Shown in pieces: positions 52,422-62,443 of a DNA stretch of 64,000 bases. The position numbers and the translations under genes were made by a program. The notes beneath the pieces are model-generated. The model was not told the origin of the DNA. It saw only the letters and a program-made list of their open reading frames with translations, and did no database searches. Position 1 is the first letter of the stretch. Each line of letters begins with the position of its first letter. Origin of the DNA: Vibrio sp. RE86 (GTDB taxonomy: Bacteria > Pseudomonadota > Gammaproteobacteria > Enterobacterales > Vibrionaceae); the NCBI RefSeq assembly GCF_013114545.1, contig NZ_VTXI01000001.1:62001-126000 (forward strand). The letters run 5' to 3'.

Positions 52422-54344
52422 TTAGAAATCCTCTAAGTAGGTGTAACCCGTTAGGCCACCTTCTAATTCTTCTAATACGGTTTGTTGCTCGTCTGCGTTG
52501 ACTCGCTCAGCGACTAATTCTCGGTAGTTGCTGCGAATCTTATCAACGTCGATGTGCACGTAACGCATCATATCTTCAACGCTATCGCCTTCATCAATAC
52601 GCTCGATGACGGCTTCACCATCTTCACCAACAGTGACAACTGCGCTGTGGGTATCCCCAAACAGGTTGTGCATGTCACCTAAAATCTCTTGGTAAGCGCC
52701 AACAAGGAAAAAGCCCATTAGGTAAGGTTTGTCTTTATTCCATGCTGGTACTGGCAAGGTGGTTTCAATGCCTTGACCTTCAACGTACTGCTCAATGGCA
52801 CCGTCTGAGTCACACGTAATATCAAGCATAACCGCACGGCGATCTTCAACGTTTTCCAAACCAGACAGAGGTAGAACCGGGAACACCTGATCAATACCCC
52901 AAGCATCTGGCAACGATTGGAATAGGGAAAAGTTCACAAAGAACTTGTCTGCTAGTCGCTCGTTCAACTCATCCAAAATAGGGCGGTGGAAACGGTTCTT
53001 GTTGCTCATTTGGCGGCTCAGCTCGAAGTAAATGCGCAGAGAAAGTTGCTCTGCCCATGCACGCTGCTGCAGGTTTAATACGCCTGTCGCGAACTGTGAA
53101 TGCACTTCTGCTAAATCGCTTTGTGTATCGTTGTAAATCTCAATCAGTGCTCGTGCATCGCTGCCGTTTTGCACGTTCTCCCAGCTACGCCACATGTTTT
53201 GCAGCAGAGTCGGATCCTCGAAGCTAGGTGCCACAACCTGTTCAGGGTGGTACGCTTCTGTGCCAATCACATTGGTGATCAATACTGCGTGATGCGCTGT
53301 TAATGAGCGACCAGACTCAGAGATGATCACTGGCACTGGCTGTTCGTACTGCTGACATACATCACCTACAGTGCTGACGATGTTGCGAGCGTACTCAATC
53401 AAGCCATAGTTCATCGAGCTTGATGATTGGCTACGAGTACCGTCGTAATCCACCGCAAGGCCACCGCCGATGTCGAAATATTTGATATCAGCGCCCATAC
53501 CACGAAGTTCGCAGTAGAAACGAGCTGATTCATTCACACCGTTGCGAATGTCGCGGATGTTGGCCATTTGAGAGCCAAGGTGGAAGTGCACAAGCTGCAT
53601 TGCATCCAACTGGTCTTCTTGTTTTAGGCGCTCAATAACCGTCAGTACTTGAGATGCTGCTAAGCCAAATTTTGACTTTTCACCGCCGCTTGATTGCCAT
53701 TTCCCTGCACCTTGAGATGCCAAACGGATACGAATACCCAAGCGTGGCTTCACGCCTAAGCTTTTCGCTTCTTTAAGCACAAGGTCTAGCTCTGAAAGCT
53801 TCTCTAGTACGATGAAGACTTTGTGACCAAGCTTTTCACCAATCAGTGCGAGGCGAACGTACTCTCTGTCTTTGTAGCCGTTACAAACAATCACAGAGCT
53901 TGCTTTCTGCGCCAGCGCCAGTACCGCAAGTAATTCTGGTTTGCTACCCGCTTCTAGACCCAATTGTTTGGTTTCTAGCTGCGCTTGGCTTTCCAAAATC
54001 TCATCAACCACTTCTTTTTGTTGGTTCACTTTGATTGGGTAAACCAACAGGTAGTTGTTTTGGTATTGGTACTCTTCAATCGCTTGGTTGAATGCTTGGC
54101 AGATCCCATGCACACGTTGGTGCAGGATTTGCGGAAAACGAACCAATACAGGTAAATTCAGTTGTTTTTGTTCTAGCTTAGAGACGATATTGCTCAATGG
54201 TACTTGGTGTGCGTTATCGCTACGAGGTGACACATACACTTCACCTTGGTTATCGATACCGTAGAAGCCTTGGCTCCAGTAATGAACATTGTAATCAGCA
54301 CGAACACGATCAAGTTTGGAATTGTTTTCCACTTCAAATCTCAC
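52422..54344 (-). CDS. speA: Biosynthetic arginine decarboxylase
   Basis: A 640-aa PLP enzyme of fold type III. The cofactor lysine is Lys105 in [17 protein letters not shown]; the barrel also carries [13 protein letters not shown], and the C-terminal domain has the [11 protein letters not shown] motif with the catalytic Cys. It makes agmatine from arginine. The start is a GTG at 54344 with no clear ribosome-binding sequence; a second GTG at 54332 is an alternative. A stem-loop lies just upstream of the start. It is the first gene of speA-speB. Confidence 0.94.
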   Translation of the reverse strand: MRFEVENNSKLDRVRADYNVHYWSQGFYGIDNQGEVYVSPRSDNAHQVPLSNIVSKLEQKQLNLPVLVRFPQILHQRVHGICQAFNQAIEEYQYQNNYLLVYPIKVNQQKEVVDEILESQAQLETKQLGLEAGSKPELLAVLALAQKASSVIVCNGYKDREYVRLALIGEKLGHKVFIVLEKLSELDLVLKEAKSLGVKPRLGIRIRLASQGAGKWQSSGGEKSKFGLAASQVLTVIERLKQEDQLDAMQLVHFHLGSQMANIRDIRNGVNESARFYCELRGMGADIKYFDIGGGLAVDYDGTRSQSSSSMNYGLIEYARNIVSTVGDVCQQYEQPVPVIISESGRSLTAHHAVLITNVIGTEAYHPEQVVAPSFEDPTLLQNMWRSWENVQNGSDARALIEIYNDTQSDLAEVHSQFATGVLNLQQRAWAEQLSLRIYFELSRQMSNKNRFHRPILDELNERLADKFFVNFSLFQSLPDAWGIDQVFPVLPLSGLENVEDRRAVMLDITCDSDGAIEQYVEGQGIETTLPVPAWNKDKPYLMGFFLVGAYQEILGDMHNLFGDTHSAVVTVGEDGEAVIERIDEGDSVEDMMRYVHIDVDKIRSNYRELVAERVNADEQQTVLEELEGGLTGYTYLEDF

Positions 54345-54365
54345 AAAGACAGGGAGAGAAATACA

Positions 54366-54386
54366 TGACTCAGTGGAGCTAAGTCA
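54366..54386 (-). promoter_or_regulatory. Stem-loop in the speA leader
   Basis: TGACTCAG and CTAAGTCA pair around TGGAG (8 bp; in the minus-strand RNA one pair is U-G). Located 22 bases before the speA start, where a ribosome would bind, it could restrict translation. No known riboswitch matches. Function is inference. Confidence 0.35.
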
Positions 54387-54618
54387 TACCTGACACGGGT
54401 CTGAATTGGGCTCTCTAAGCTTCCGCGTCGAGCGCATTAACGGACAAAAAGGCGCTTGAGTCTAACAAAATGAATTTGTCGTCACGATTAGATTTCATGG
54501 GGCGAGATTTAACTGCGTTTCTATGCATTTCAGATGCGAGTTTAAGTTGATTTAGAGCCTTTCATTGCCTAGGTTGAGTCGTTAAAATAGAGGGAAATTG
54601 ATTACCTTTGGAAGAACC

Positions 54619-55140
54619 ATGGCAAAACTGACACTTCAAGAGCAAATGCTAAAAGCAGGCTTAGTGAACGAGAAAAAACTCAAGAAAGCGAAGAAAGGCT
54701 CAAAGAAATCTCGTGTTCAAGCACGCGAAGTTAAAGCAGCTGTAGAAGAGAGTAAACGCCAACAGCAAGAGCGTGATAAGGCGCTAAGCGAAGAGCAAAA
54801 AGAGCAACGTCTATCAAAAGAGATCAAAGCGCAAATCAAGCAATTGATCGAGATGAATAAGATCGATCAGAAAGATGGTGACATCAAATACAACTTTACC
54901 GATGGCACGCTAGTTAAGTCGCTTTATGTTGAGCAGTTGATTCGTGACCAGCTAGCGAAAGGTATTCTATCGATTGCTCGCACGGATGAAACATACGTGG
55001 TTATTCCAAGCAGTGTCGCGAAGAAAATTGCGATGCGTGATGAGAGCGTGATCATTGAGCAAAATGCTCCAGCGGAAGATATCCCAGCTGAAGATGACCC
55101 ATATGCAGACTTTGTCGTACCCGATGATTTGATGTGGTAG
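54619..55140 (+). CDS. DUF2058 family protein (YaiL-like)
   Basis: A 173-aa nucleoprotein-like protein of the DUF2058 family. The ATG at 54619 has GGAAGA upstream. The first 80 residues are Lys- and Glu-rich helix, probably coiled coil (LKKAKKGSKKSRVQAREVKA), then a folded C-terminal part (YNFTDGTLVKSLYVEQLIRDQLA, IARTDETYVVIPSSVAKKIA) and an acidic tail. Nucleic-acid binding is suggested by charge. The function of the family is not established. It is transcribed alone. Confidence 0.85.
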   Translation: MAKLTLQEQMLKAGLVNEKKLKKAKKGSKKSRVQAREVKAAVEESKRQQQERDKALSEEQKEQRLSKEIKAQIKQLIEMNKIDQKDGDIKYNFTDGTLVKSLYVEQLIRDQLAKGILSIARTDETYVVIPSSVAKKIAMRDESVIIEQNAPAEDIPAEDDPYADFVVPDDLMW

Positions 55141-55178
55141 AACGCCATTTAACAATAGCGTTAACCCTTTAGAGAGTT

Positions 55179-55218
55179 ATGCTGCTGTGATTTACTCGTT
55201 TAATCTAGCAGCATTTTA
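55179..55218 (+). terminator. Probable terminator of the DUF2058 gene
   Basis: Stem ATGCTGCT / AGCAGCAT with a 20-base loop and a short T run. Confidence 0.5.
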
Positions 55219-55236
55219 CTCCGCTCTTATCACTGT

Positions 55237-56547
55237 CTACCACTCAATGATTCTAATCTTGCAGCTTTCAATATCTGCCGCTACGTCAAACTGACCTCGT
55301 GTTTCATCATATGTGAAACATTGTCCAAACTCTTTATTGAGATCTAGCTCATGTGCAGCTTTAAATGCGCAAGAGGCACTTTTGTTGTTACATTGAGTGA
55401 TACGCTCTAATACACTTCGGTGAATATAGATCAGATCTGGCTGCGTACTGTTTTCTTGATTAAAGTATTTTACTGGAGTGCGTGGTTGATATTTGTAGGC
55501 TAGACGGAAATACCAAGTGCTTCTAGGGTTATGACTTGTATCTAAAACACTGGTGTTGATGTCAGCGACAAAACTAGGGAACAAAGGTTGTTCCGTAAAG
55601 TTAGTCTCATCTGTTAACTCTGAGAGCATCCATTTCAGTGAGCTGGCATTCATTCGGCTTTGATTGTAACCACCTCCGACATCTGAATGCGCGCCGCTAA
55701 ACCATACTTCTTTTAGATTTAAATCTACTTTTTGCTGCTCACTACATTCCTGAATTAAGTGCTTTCGGGTGAGCAGTAGTGGTGTAAAGACAGTCGCGCG
55801 GTTGTCGTCAAGTGATACTGCATGAAATGCATTTTCAACATTACATAACTGGTCGCCATAGCGGTTGTTGGGTTCATCGACATTATCTTCACCATCAAGC
55901 CAGCCATAAGCTTCTACTGTATCCCAAAGGCCAAGTGCAGTGATTTTGATAGGATTATCGTAGTCAGGGAGCTCTGCTCCTAGTTGATTAAGTGTTTTAT
56001 AGACCTCATCTTTACGTTTCGACTCTGGCTCAAATTTACCTTTGTAACTCGAGTAAATCTCATCAGCGGCTTTCGAGCTAGATACGTTGAGCGTCTCTAC
56101 GTCAGGTATACCAGCAAATCGAATCATCGAAGTCAGTATTCGTGCTTGATAAGCGCCTCGGCTAAAGCCAAAGATATAGATCTTATCACCAGGGTTGTGA
56201 TTATTGAGCAAATAGGTATAGGCTTGCCTAATTCGATAAGCGGCTCCCCAACCTGTTGTTCCACCGATGATTTTTCCACCAACGCCCACACCCTCTACAT
56301 AAAAGCTGGCATAGTTACCTTTTCCGTACAAGTGGAGTAAGCTTTCCATCTCTTTGACGTTGGTTCTTGATGTCTCATCATTCGCGGTACCATCGAAGAA
56401 AATAACGATGTTTTTAGGCGTACATTCGCTTTTGTTGTTGCTGCTACAGTTGGATGCGGATTGCGAGTAGTTGTACGTTACAGGTGTAGGGGTTGAACAG
56501 CCAAGCAAAATAAAAAGTGGCAAAAAGAAAAACAGCACCTTGGTCAT
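55237..56547 (-). CDS. DUF2235 lipoprotein (putative phospholipase-type hydrolase)
   Basis: A 436-aa protein whose start at 56547 has GGAGTTGGGT upstream. The signal ends in a lipobox (FILLGCS), Cys17, so it is a membrane-anchored lipoprotein. The DUF2235 alpha/beta hydrolase domain spans about 45-330: FFDGTANDE (Asp52), the nucleophile Ser129 in GFSRGAYQAR, and an acid-base pair likely in SGAHSDVGGGY. DUF2235 domains include type VI secretion phospholipase effectors (Tle1). A lipoprotein form would act at the membrane of the cell that makes it. No secretion or immunity genes are next to it. Confidence 0.78.
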   Translation of the reverse strand: MTKVLFFFLPLFILLGCSTPTPVTYNYSQSASNCSSNNKSECTPKNIVIFFDGTANDETSRTNVKEMESLLHLYGKGNYASFYVEGVGVGGKIIGGTTGWGAAYRIRQAYTYLLNNHNPGDKIYIFGFSRGAYQARILTSMIRFAGIPDVETLNVSSSKAADEIYSSYKGKFEPESKRKDEVYKTLNQLGAELPDYDNPIKITALGLWDTVEAYGWLDGEDNVDEPNNRYGDQLCNVENAFHAVSLDDNRATVFTPLLLTRKHLIQECSEQQKVDLNLKEVWFSGAHSDVGGGYNQSRMNASSLKWMLSELTDETNFTEQPLFPSFVADINTSVLDTSHNPRSTWYFRLAYKYQPRTPVKYFNQENSTQPDLIYIHRSVLERITQCNNKSASCAFKAAHELDLNKEFGQCFTYDETRGQFDVAADIESCKIRIIEW

Positions 56548-56741
56548 ACCCAACTCCATCGATTAAAAATGAACAAAGTAAGGCTAGGTGCTAGCTATAG
56601 ATTTGGTTATTTCGTCGATATTGTTATCGAGTAAAAGTGTAGAGTTAGTCCCGTTAACAACGGTAAGCAGTATCTGCCTTTCAGAAAAAGTGTGCTTTAG
56701 CACGTGAGAGGAAATAGGATTCATTCCTAAACCATAGATAC

Positions 56742-56770
56742 AAAAAAACCAGCCACTAGGGCTGGTCTTT
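56742..56770 (-). terminator. Terminator of the cold-shock gene
   Basis: Stem ACCAGCC / GGCTGGT with a 5-base loop; the minus strand runs into T7. Confidence 0.88.
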
Positions 56771-56806
56771 AGAATCTTAGTAATTGACGCTTAGGTCAAT
56801 CTAAAA

Positions 56807-57019
56807 TTAAGCTGGTACTACGTTAGCAGCTTGTGGGCCTTTTTGGCCTTGTTCAACTTCGAAAGAAACCTGTTGGCCTTCTTTCAGAGTTTTGAAACCT
56901 TCAGAAGCGATAGCACGGAAGTGAACGAATACGTCAGCACCGCCGTTTTCTGGAGTGATGAAACCGAAGCCTTTCTCTTCGTTAAACCATTTTACGATAC
57001 CAGTAGTTTTGTTAGACAT
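56807..57019 (-). CDS. Cold-shock-domain protein, CspA family
   Basis: A 70-aa single cold-shock domain. RNP1 (KGFGFITP, residues 16-23) and RNP2 (VFVHFRAI, 30-37) are intact, so it binds single-stranded RNA and DNA as an RNA chaperone. Length, [20 protein letters not shown] start and the QKGPQAANV end fit the CspA group. A long untranslated leader (about 160 bases) precedes it, which is typical of cold-induced members. Confidence 0.92.
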   Translation of the reverse strand: MSNKTTGIVKWFNEEKGFGFITPENGGADVFVHFRAIASEGFKTLKEGQQVSFEVEQGQKGPQAANVVPA

Positions 57020-57217
57020 GATGTGTCCCTTATATATAAAAATTAAATTGTAGTGCGCTGAAAAATCGAACTATTTATTGTAAACAATGAAGCTAAGGGA
57101 AACACTGGGATAACAACGGTAACGCAGAATCTAAGGCTTTACTTTTACTTGCAGTTTCACAAATAACCCTGTCTTGCAGAGCGAAGTAAGTATTACCTGA
57201 TTACCGGACTATGTAAA
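57020..57217 (-). promoter_or_regulatory. Promoter and long 5' leader of the cold-shock gene
   Basis: On the minus strand TTTACA (57217-57212) and TAATAC (57195-57190) with a 16-base spacer form a good sigma-70 promoter, giving a start near 57183 and a leader of about 164 bases. CspA leaders of this length fold differently at low temperature. An exact cold-box match was not found. Confidence 0.5.
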
Positions 57218-57246
57218 GCTATATTTCAGCAAAATTGTTTATTTTT

Positions 57247-57276
57247 TAACCAAGGAATGCACTCATTCCTTGGTTA
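57247..57276. repeat. 13-bp perfect inverted repeat downstream of the ABC exporter gene
   Basis: TAACCAAGGAATG (57247-57259) and its exact complement (57264-57276) close a 4-base loop. It is placed where a terminator is expected for the exporter gene, but no T run follows on the minus strand. Confidence 0.5.
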
Positions 57277-57284
57277 TCAAGATT

Positions 57285-59144
57285 TTAAGTTGAGGCAGGC
57301 TTTTGTTGGCCTGCTTTATCTCCAATAAAACCGCCCGTTTGGTGAGCCCAAAGTTGTGCGTAGATACCGCCACTTTGAACCAGTTCTTGGTGAGTACCTT
57401 GCTCTACCACTTCACCTTTATCGAGCACGATAAGTCGATCCATCGCCGCGATGGTCGATAAACGGTGTGCGATGGCGATAACCGTTTTACCTTGCATTAA
57501 CTCGTTTAGGCTCTCTTGAATCGCTGCTTCAACTTCAGAATCCAGCGCAGATGTCGCTTCATCCAAAATCAGTAGAGGCGCATCTTTGAGTAGAACACGA
57601 GAGATCGCAATGCGTTGGCGCTGACCGCCTGACAACTTAACGCCGCGTTCACCAACTTGAGCATCGTAACCGACATTGCCAAACGGGTCGTTGAGCGTTT
57701 CGATAAACTCATGAGCGTGTGCTTGTTTGGTTGCGCGGAGTAGATCCTCTTCGCTCGCATCAGGATTACCATATAAGATGTTATCTCTAATCGAACGGTG
57801 AAGAAGTGAAGTATCTTGCGTCACCATACCGATTTTACTGCGTAGCGAATCTTGGGTAACGTCGGAAATGACTTGACCATCAATCTTAATCTTACCCTCT
57901 TCTACATCATGGAATCGAAGCAGCAAGTTAACGAGCGTTGATTTACCCGCTCCAGAGCGTCCAACTAAGCCAACTTTCTCACCTGGTTTGATGTTGAGGT
58001 TAAGGTTGCTGATCACCCCTTTCTCTTTATCACCGTAGTGGAAGCTGACGTTGTCGAATTCGATACCACCTTGTTCAACCACAAGTGGCTTCGCATTTGG
58101 TTTATCTTCAATATCAATAGGTTTAGCCAGTGTCTTCATACCGTCGACAACCGTACCCATGTTTTCAAACAGAGCGCCGACTTCCCACATGATCCACATC
58201 GACATACCGTTGATACGCAGCGCCAAGGCAATCGCGATAGCAATGGCACCCACGCTGATAGAGTTATCCATCCATAAGAAAATAGATAATGCACTAATAG
58301 AGAACACCAGTAAGTAGTTGGTAATTTCAACGGCCACATCGAAGCCAGTCACCAAACGCATTTGGCGATAGACGGTATCAAGGAAGCCATTCATGCCTTG
58401 TTCTGCGTACTCTGTTTCGCGCTTGCTGTGCGAGAACAGCTTTACCGTCGCAATGTTGGTGTAGCTATCAACAATACGGCCTGTCATGGTTGAACGAGCG
58501 TCGGCTTGCTCCGAAGCAACATTCTTTAGTTTAGGAACAAAGTAGATTTGAATACCGATGTAGCAGCACAGCCAAATCACCATTGGGATCATTAGTCGCC
58601 AATCGGCTTGGGCAAGTAGAACCACAATTGAAGTAAAGTACACCGACACATAGACAAACACGTCCATGGTTTTCATGACGGTTTCACGCACCGCGAGAGA
58701 GGTTTGCATGACTTTCGTTGCTACTCGGCCGGCAAAGTCATCTTGGTAGAAGTTAAGACTTTGCTTGAGCAAGTAACGGTGAGCTAACCAACGAATCGAC
58801 ATTGGGTAGTTACCCAGAAGCGTTTGGTGAATCAACAGTGAGTAAACAACGACTAGAATGGGCATGACTATGAGTAGAAGGCCGCCGTAAAACATCAGCT
58901 CACTTTGATTTTCTTGCCAAAAAGTTTCAGGGTTGCTGGTTGATAGCCAATCGACGAGATTCCCCATTGCACCAAAAAGTGAAACTTCGACGATAGCAAC
59001 GATAGTCGACATGATTGACATAATGATCAGAGGGATTTCAAACCCCTTTGTATAGTGGCGACAAAAAGCAAAAATACCCGAAGGAGGCTGGTTTGGCTCT
59101 TGTTCAGGGAAAGGCTTAGTAAAGCCTTCAAACTTCTTAAACAT
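57285..59144 (-). CDS. ABC exporter, fused permease and ATPase
   Basis: A half-size exporter of 619 aa started at the ATG at 59144 (AGGAA upstream; 26 further codons in frame look untranslated). Six spans lie within about residues 35-330, then a nucleotide domain with Walker A GRSGAGKST near 400, signature LSGGQRQRIAISR near 505 and Walker B PLLILDEATSALDSEVE near 528. It functions as a dimer. Lipid, peptide or drug export are all possible; the sequence does not decide. It is transcribed away from the CtlX-like gene. Confidence 0.88.
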   Translation of the reverse strand: MFKKFEGFTKPFPEQEPNQPPSGIFAFCRHYTKGFEIPLIIMSIMSTIVAIVEVSLFGAMGNLVDWLSTSNPETFWQENQSELMFYGGLLLIVMPILVVVYSLLIHQTLLGNYPMSIRWLAHRYLLKQSLNFYQDDFAGRVATKVMQTSLAVRETVMKTMDVFVYVSVYFTSIVVLLAQADWRLMIPMVIWLCCYIGIQIYFVPKLKNVASEQADARSTMTGRIVDSYTNIATVKLFSHSKRETEYAEQGMNGFLDTVYRQMRLVTGFDVAVEITNYLLVFSISALSIFLWMDNSISVGAIAIAIALALRINGMSMWIMWEVGALFENMGTVVDGMKTLAKPIDIEDKPNAKPLVVEQGGIEFDNVSFHYGDKEKGVISNLNLNIKPGEKVGLVGRSGAGKSTLVNLLLRFHDVEEGKIKIDGQVISDVTQDSLRSKIGMVTQDTSLLHRSIRDNILYGNPDASEEDLLRATKQAHAHEFIETLNDPFGNVGYDAQVGERGVKLSGGQRQRIAISRVLLKDAPLLILDEATSALDSEVEAAIQESLNELMQGKTVIAIAHRLSTIAAMDRLIVLDKGEVVEQGTHQELVQSGGIYAQLWAHQTGGFIGDKAGQQKPAST

Positions 59145-59458
59145 ACATTTGTTCCTAAGCACAAATAAAGACAACAGGTACGCCGTGAGGATTCGGCGTA
59201 AGTCCATAAATAGGAAGGGCAAATCAATGTTACTCTGTTCATGATTGAAATGTAATCAGTTTATTACTCCTTGTTTTGCATATTATCCAGAGTAAGACGG
59301 TAAAAAGTCTCGGTGACAATAAAGTTCACTGCGCTTGTTTGCTATCTCAGTAATTATCACTGCCAGAAGGTGAAATGGTAGGGTAAGTTCAGTAAATTGT
59401 GTTTTAACATTATGTCTACAATTAGCTTTATCAGATGCACTAATTTGAGTTTGTCCTA
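59145..59458. other. Divergent intergenic region, ABC exporter and ctlX
   Basis: About 310 bases containing promoters for both directions. I see no RNA gene or strong repeat. A palindrome resembling an ARG box was not convincing. Confidence 0.3.
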
Positions 59459-60436
59459 ATGTTGAAACAGCAATCCCTACTACAAAAAAAACAATCAACA
59501 GTACAAAACGCTAACTGTGTGGTGATGGTGCCACCGAAAGAGTTCGCATTTAACGCTGAAACGGCGCAAGACAATGAGTTCCAGCACCAAGTCACCGAAT
59601 CAACCAGTCAGGTTCGTGTTGCAGCTATGCAAGAGTTCAACACTATGGTTGCGTCGCTGCGTAAAGCCGGTGTGCAAGTGGTGGAGTTTGATTACCCGAA
59701 AGGGAAAGTTGAAACGCCCGATGCCGTTTTCCCAAATAACTGGTTTAGTACAACTGCCAACGGTGAACTGTTCACCTTCCCAATGGCCTGTAAAAACCGC
59801 CAGCACGAAGTAAAAACGGATGCGCTTTCTCAAGCCTTACAACAAGCGGGTCGCCACATTTCTCGTCAAGATACGCTAACTGACTATTTACAACAGGATG
59901 CCCACTTAGAAAGTACCGGCGTTATGGTTAAAGACCATGTAAACAAGACGATCTATGCGGCTTTGTCTCAGCGCTGTGATCGCGAAGTGCTTGAAGATTA
60001 CGCTGAGAGAATTGGTTACGATCGCGTTGTCTCTTTTCAGACTGCATTGCCGTCAGGCAAACCGATTTATCACACCAATGTCATGATGGCGATTGGTGAG
60101 AGTTTCTGCGTTATCTGCGATGAGGTAATCCCCGAGTTCGAGCGTCGTTTCGTGATCAAATCTTTGGCGAAGGATAAGCAGGTCATTTCTATTTCACTCG
60201 ATCAAATGAACAAGTTTTGTGGCAACATTTTACAACTTGAGACGGTTAACGGTGAGAAGGTGATTGCGATGTCTCAGTCTGCCTATGATGCGTTTTCTAA
60301 TGCGCAGCGAGCACAGCTATCTAGCCACGGTAAATTACTTCCATTTAACGTAAAAACAATTGAAAACATCGGTGGTGGCAGTGTGCGTTGTATGTTGGGA
60401 GAAGTGTTTTTGCCAACACGTACTAACAATCTATAG
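59459..60436 (+). CDS. ctlX: CtlX-like citrulline/amidino hydrolase
   Basis: A 325-aa protein of the amidinotransferase fold (guanidine-modifying superfamily). The catalytic Cys is near residue 311 in GGGSVRCMLGEVFLP, the His near 200 in YHTNVMMAIG, and the acidic residues in TPDAVFPNNW (about 89-98). This combination matches CtlX, reported to be needed for citrulline use, and related dimethylarginine hydrolases. It would release ammonia or urea-type products from citrulline. speA and speB lie five kilobases away, so arginine chemistry is clustered. A terminator follows. Confidence 0.82.
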   Translation: MLKQQSLLQKKQSTVQNANCVVMVPPKEFAFNAETAQDNEFQHQVTESTSQVRVAAMQEFNTMVASLRKAGVQVVEFDYPKGKVETPDAVFPNNWFSTTANGELFTFPMACKNRQHEVKTDALSQALQQAGRHISRQDTLTDYLQQDAHLESTGVMVKDHVNKTIYAALSQRCDREVLEDYAERIGYDRVVSFQTALPSGKPIYHTNVMMAIGESFCVICDEVIPEFERRFVIKSLAKDKQVISISLDQMNKFCGNILQLETVNGEKVIAMSQSAYDAFSNAQRAQLSSHGKLLPFNVKTIENIGGGSVRCMLGEVFLPTRTNNL

Positions 60437-60456
60437 CACTCCAATTGGCAGACAAT

Positions 60457-60485
60457 AAAATGGGCACATTGTAGGTGCCCATTTT
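60457..60485 (+). terminator. Terminator of ctlX
   Basis: Stem AAAATGGGCAC / GTGCCCATTTT with a 7-base loop; can serve both this gene and the converging Crp/Fnr gene. Confidence 0.85.
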
Positions 60486-60495
60486 GCGTTTATCG

Positions 60496-61161
60496 TTACT
60501 GATAATATTGCTCTAGGTAGTCGTTGAGCTTATTAATATCAACGGGAACTATCTCAGAATGGTCAGCCCCTTTTTTGACCAGTCCTTCCTTAATCAGTTC
60601 ATGGATGATGCGTGTGTAAGCTCTCTCGGTGCAGCCAAATCTTTGCGCTTCTTGATACATATAACTGTGTCCTCTAGCGCGAGTTTCAGAGGTAAAGCGA
60701 GCGATCAAATCCTTGATGATGTTGAACTTTAATGGATAGAGGGAACGTTCCATGGCAATGTGCATGGTGTTTAGGTAGATGTTTGACATGCGGTGGCTCA
60801 TCCAGAATGCCACCTGCGCATCTTCCAGCAAAAACTCCGCGAACTTCTCTTTCGGTATCACAATTAGCTCTGCTTCATCTGTCGCGATGACACTAAAAGG
60901 GCTAGGTTTATCCGAGAAAAACTCCATTTCTCCAAAGAAGTTGTCTTCTAGGTAATAATCGCCAAGACTGAGGGTCTTGCCATTTTCTGCTGTGTGTTGC
61001 ACTGAAAAGCGCGCGGCTTCGGTCCAGTAGACCTCATTGACTTCACTATGCTGACGAATGATGCAGTCGCCTTTATTGACTCGCAGGGATTTGTACTGCT
61101 CACGTTTCACTAGTTGGCGGAGCTTATTCAATCCGTCATGTAAAATTTTATTCTTATCCAT
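60496..61161 (-). CDS. Crp/Fnr-family transcriptional regulator
   Basis: A 221-aa regulator: a cyclic-nucleotide-binding-like jelly roll (about 20-125, ending ELIVIPKEKFAEFLLED), a long dimer helix, and a winged helix-turn-helix (about 160-205, QEAQRFGCTERAYTRIIHELI). The Arg and Ser residues that hold cAMP in CRP are not obvious, and FNR-type iron-sulfur cysteines are absent, so the signal is unknown. It is divergent from add and converges on ctlX. Confidence 0.84.
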   Translation of the reverse strand: MDKNKILHDGLNKLRQLVKREQYKSLRVNKGDCIIRQHSEVNEVYWTEAARFSVQHTAENGKTLSLGDYYLEDNFFGEMEFFSDKPSPFSVIATDEAELIVIPKEKFAEFLLEDAQVAFWMSHRMSNIYLNTMHIAMERSLYPLKFNIIKDLIARFTSETRARGHSYMYQEAQRFGCTERAYTRIIHELIKEGLVKKGADHSEIVPVDINKLNDYLEQYYQ

Positions 61162-61354
61162 AGTGAGTTTGCTTAGCTTTGCATTGATTTGGCTATTTTG
61201 GCGTGCGACCGGACAATTGTCGTGTTACATATCATCGCTAATCATATACCATGAGTTTTATCGTTATCAAAACAAATGATTAAGCGTAATGACCACCACT
61301 GAGATGCGTCAGGCTACGTTTATTCAATAAGCTGGAAAGTTAGGACAAAAACAG

Positions 61355-62347
61355 ATGAACTATTTTGATCTCCCAAAAATTGATCTTCATTGCCACCTAG
61401 ATGGTAGCCTTCGCCCGCAAACGGTTCTTGATTTAGCTGCTGAGAACAACATTGATCTTCCTAGCCAAAATGCTGAAGACATCAAGACAATGATGATTGC
61501 CCCGGAAACTTGTCCTAACCTGCAAGAGTACCTAGACCGTTTCGCTCTACCAATTAAAGTGATGCAGACGGCTGAAGCGATTGAGCGTATTTCGTTCGAG
61601 TTATTCGAAGACGCTGCAAAAGAGAATGTAAAGTACCTTGAAGTTCGTTTTGGACCTCAGCTTCATACACAGCAAGGTCTGACTTATGCTGAAATTATCG
61701 GCAGTGTGGTAAAAGGCATGAAACGTGCTGAAGCACAGTACGATATTAAAGGTAACTACATTCTGTCATTGGTAAAGCTGCTTCCGATTGACTCTGTAAA
61801 CGACATTATTGATGCAGGCGCACCATTCTTAGGTAACGGGGTTGTCGCATTTGACTTAGCGGGTGCTGAACTAGACAACTTCGCTTCAGAGTATGCAGAG
61901 TACACGCAATACGCGCGTGACAAAGGCTACCGCATTACTATCCACGCTGGTGAGCAAGGTTGTGGTCAAAACGTGTATGACGCTATTGAGCTTCTTGGTG
62001 CCGAGCGTATTGGTCACGGTGTAGCAATCAAGGATCACGCAGAAGCTTACCAACGCGTGAAAGAAGATGTGGTTGGCCTTGAAGCTTGTCCAAGCAGTAA
62101 CGTGCAAACTAAAGCGATCCCTGAGCTTAAGCAGCACCCACTGAAAGATTTCTACAATGATGGCCTAGCTGTGACCATCAACACAGATAACCGCACTGTG
62201 TCGAATACGACAATGACGGATGAAGTTCAAAAGGTGATGGAGCAGTTTGAGCTGAGTGCTGAAGACTACAAACACATCTATATCGCGAGTGTTGAGCAGT
62301 CTTTTGCAACAGATGAAGTGAAAAAGCACTTGATGCAATACGCTTAA
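61355..62347 (+). CDS. add: Adenosine deaminase
   Basis: A 330-aa zinc enzyme that deaminates adenosine to inosine. The metal ligands and active-site residues are in [11 protein letters not shown] (His12 and His14), HAGEQG (with Glu), RIGHGV (His) and [13 protein letters not shown] (Asp). A weak AAGTTAGGA sequence precedes the ATG. It is transcribed alone and ends at a strong bidirectional terminator. It belongs to purine salvage. Confidence 0.93.
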   Translation: MNYFDLPKIDLHCHLDGSLRPQTVLDLAAENNIDLPSQNAEDIKTMMIAPETCPNLQEYLDRFALPIKVMQTAEAIERISFELFEDAAKENVKYLEVRFGPQLHTQQGLTYAEIIGSVVKGMKRAEAQYDIKGNYILSLVKLLPIDSVNDIIDAGAPFLGNGVVAFDLAGAELDNFASEYAEYTQYARDKGYRITIHAGEQGCGQNVYDAIELLGAERIGHGVAIKDHAEAYQRVKEDVVGLEACPSSNVQTKAIPELKQHPLKDFYNDGLAVTINTDNRTVSNTTMTDEVQKVMEQFELSAEDYKHIYIASVEQSFATDEVKKHLMQYA

Positions 62348-62391
62348 TCTCGTGTAAAGCGTATGACTGGTCTTGCTGACCATGAACAAAT

Positions 62392-62424
62392 AAAAAAACC
62401 GCCCTTCTCATAGGGCGGTTTTTT
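62392..62424. terminator. Bidirectional terminator between add and the DUF368 gene
   Basis: Stem AAAAACCGCCC / GGGCGGTTTTT with an 8-base loop; A and T runs on both sides. Confidence 0.92.
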
Positions 62425-62443
62425 ATTGGGAGTGATTCTAGGT

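Noticed and set aside
57247..57276. Standard terminator of the ABC exporter gene
   Set aside because: The 13-bp stem is perfect but the minus strand continues into A, not T. Listed as an inverted repeat instead.
59145..59458. ARG box near ctlX
   Set aside because: AT-rich imperfect palindromes occur, but none is close enough to the ArgR consensus to claim.
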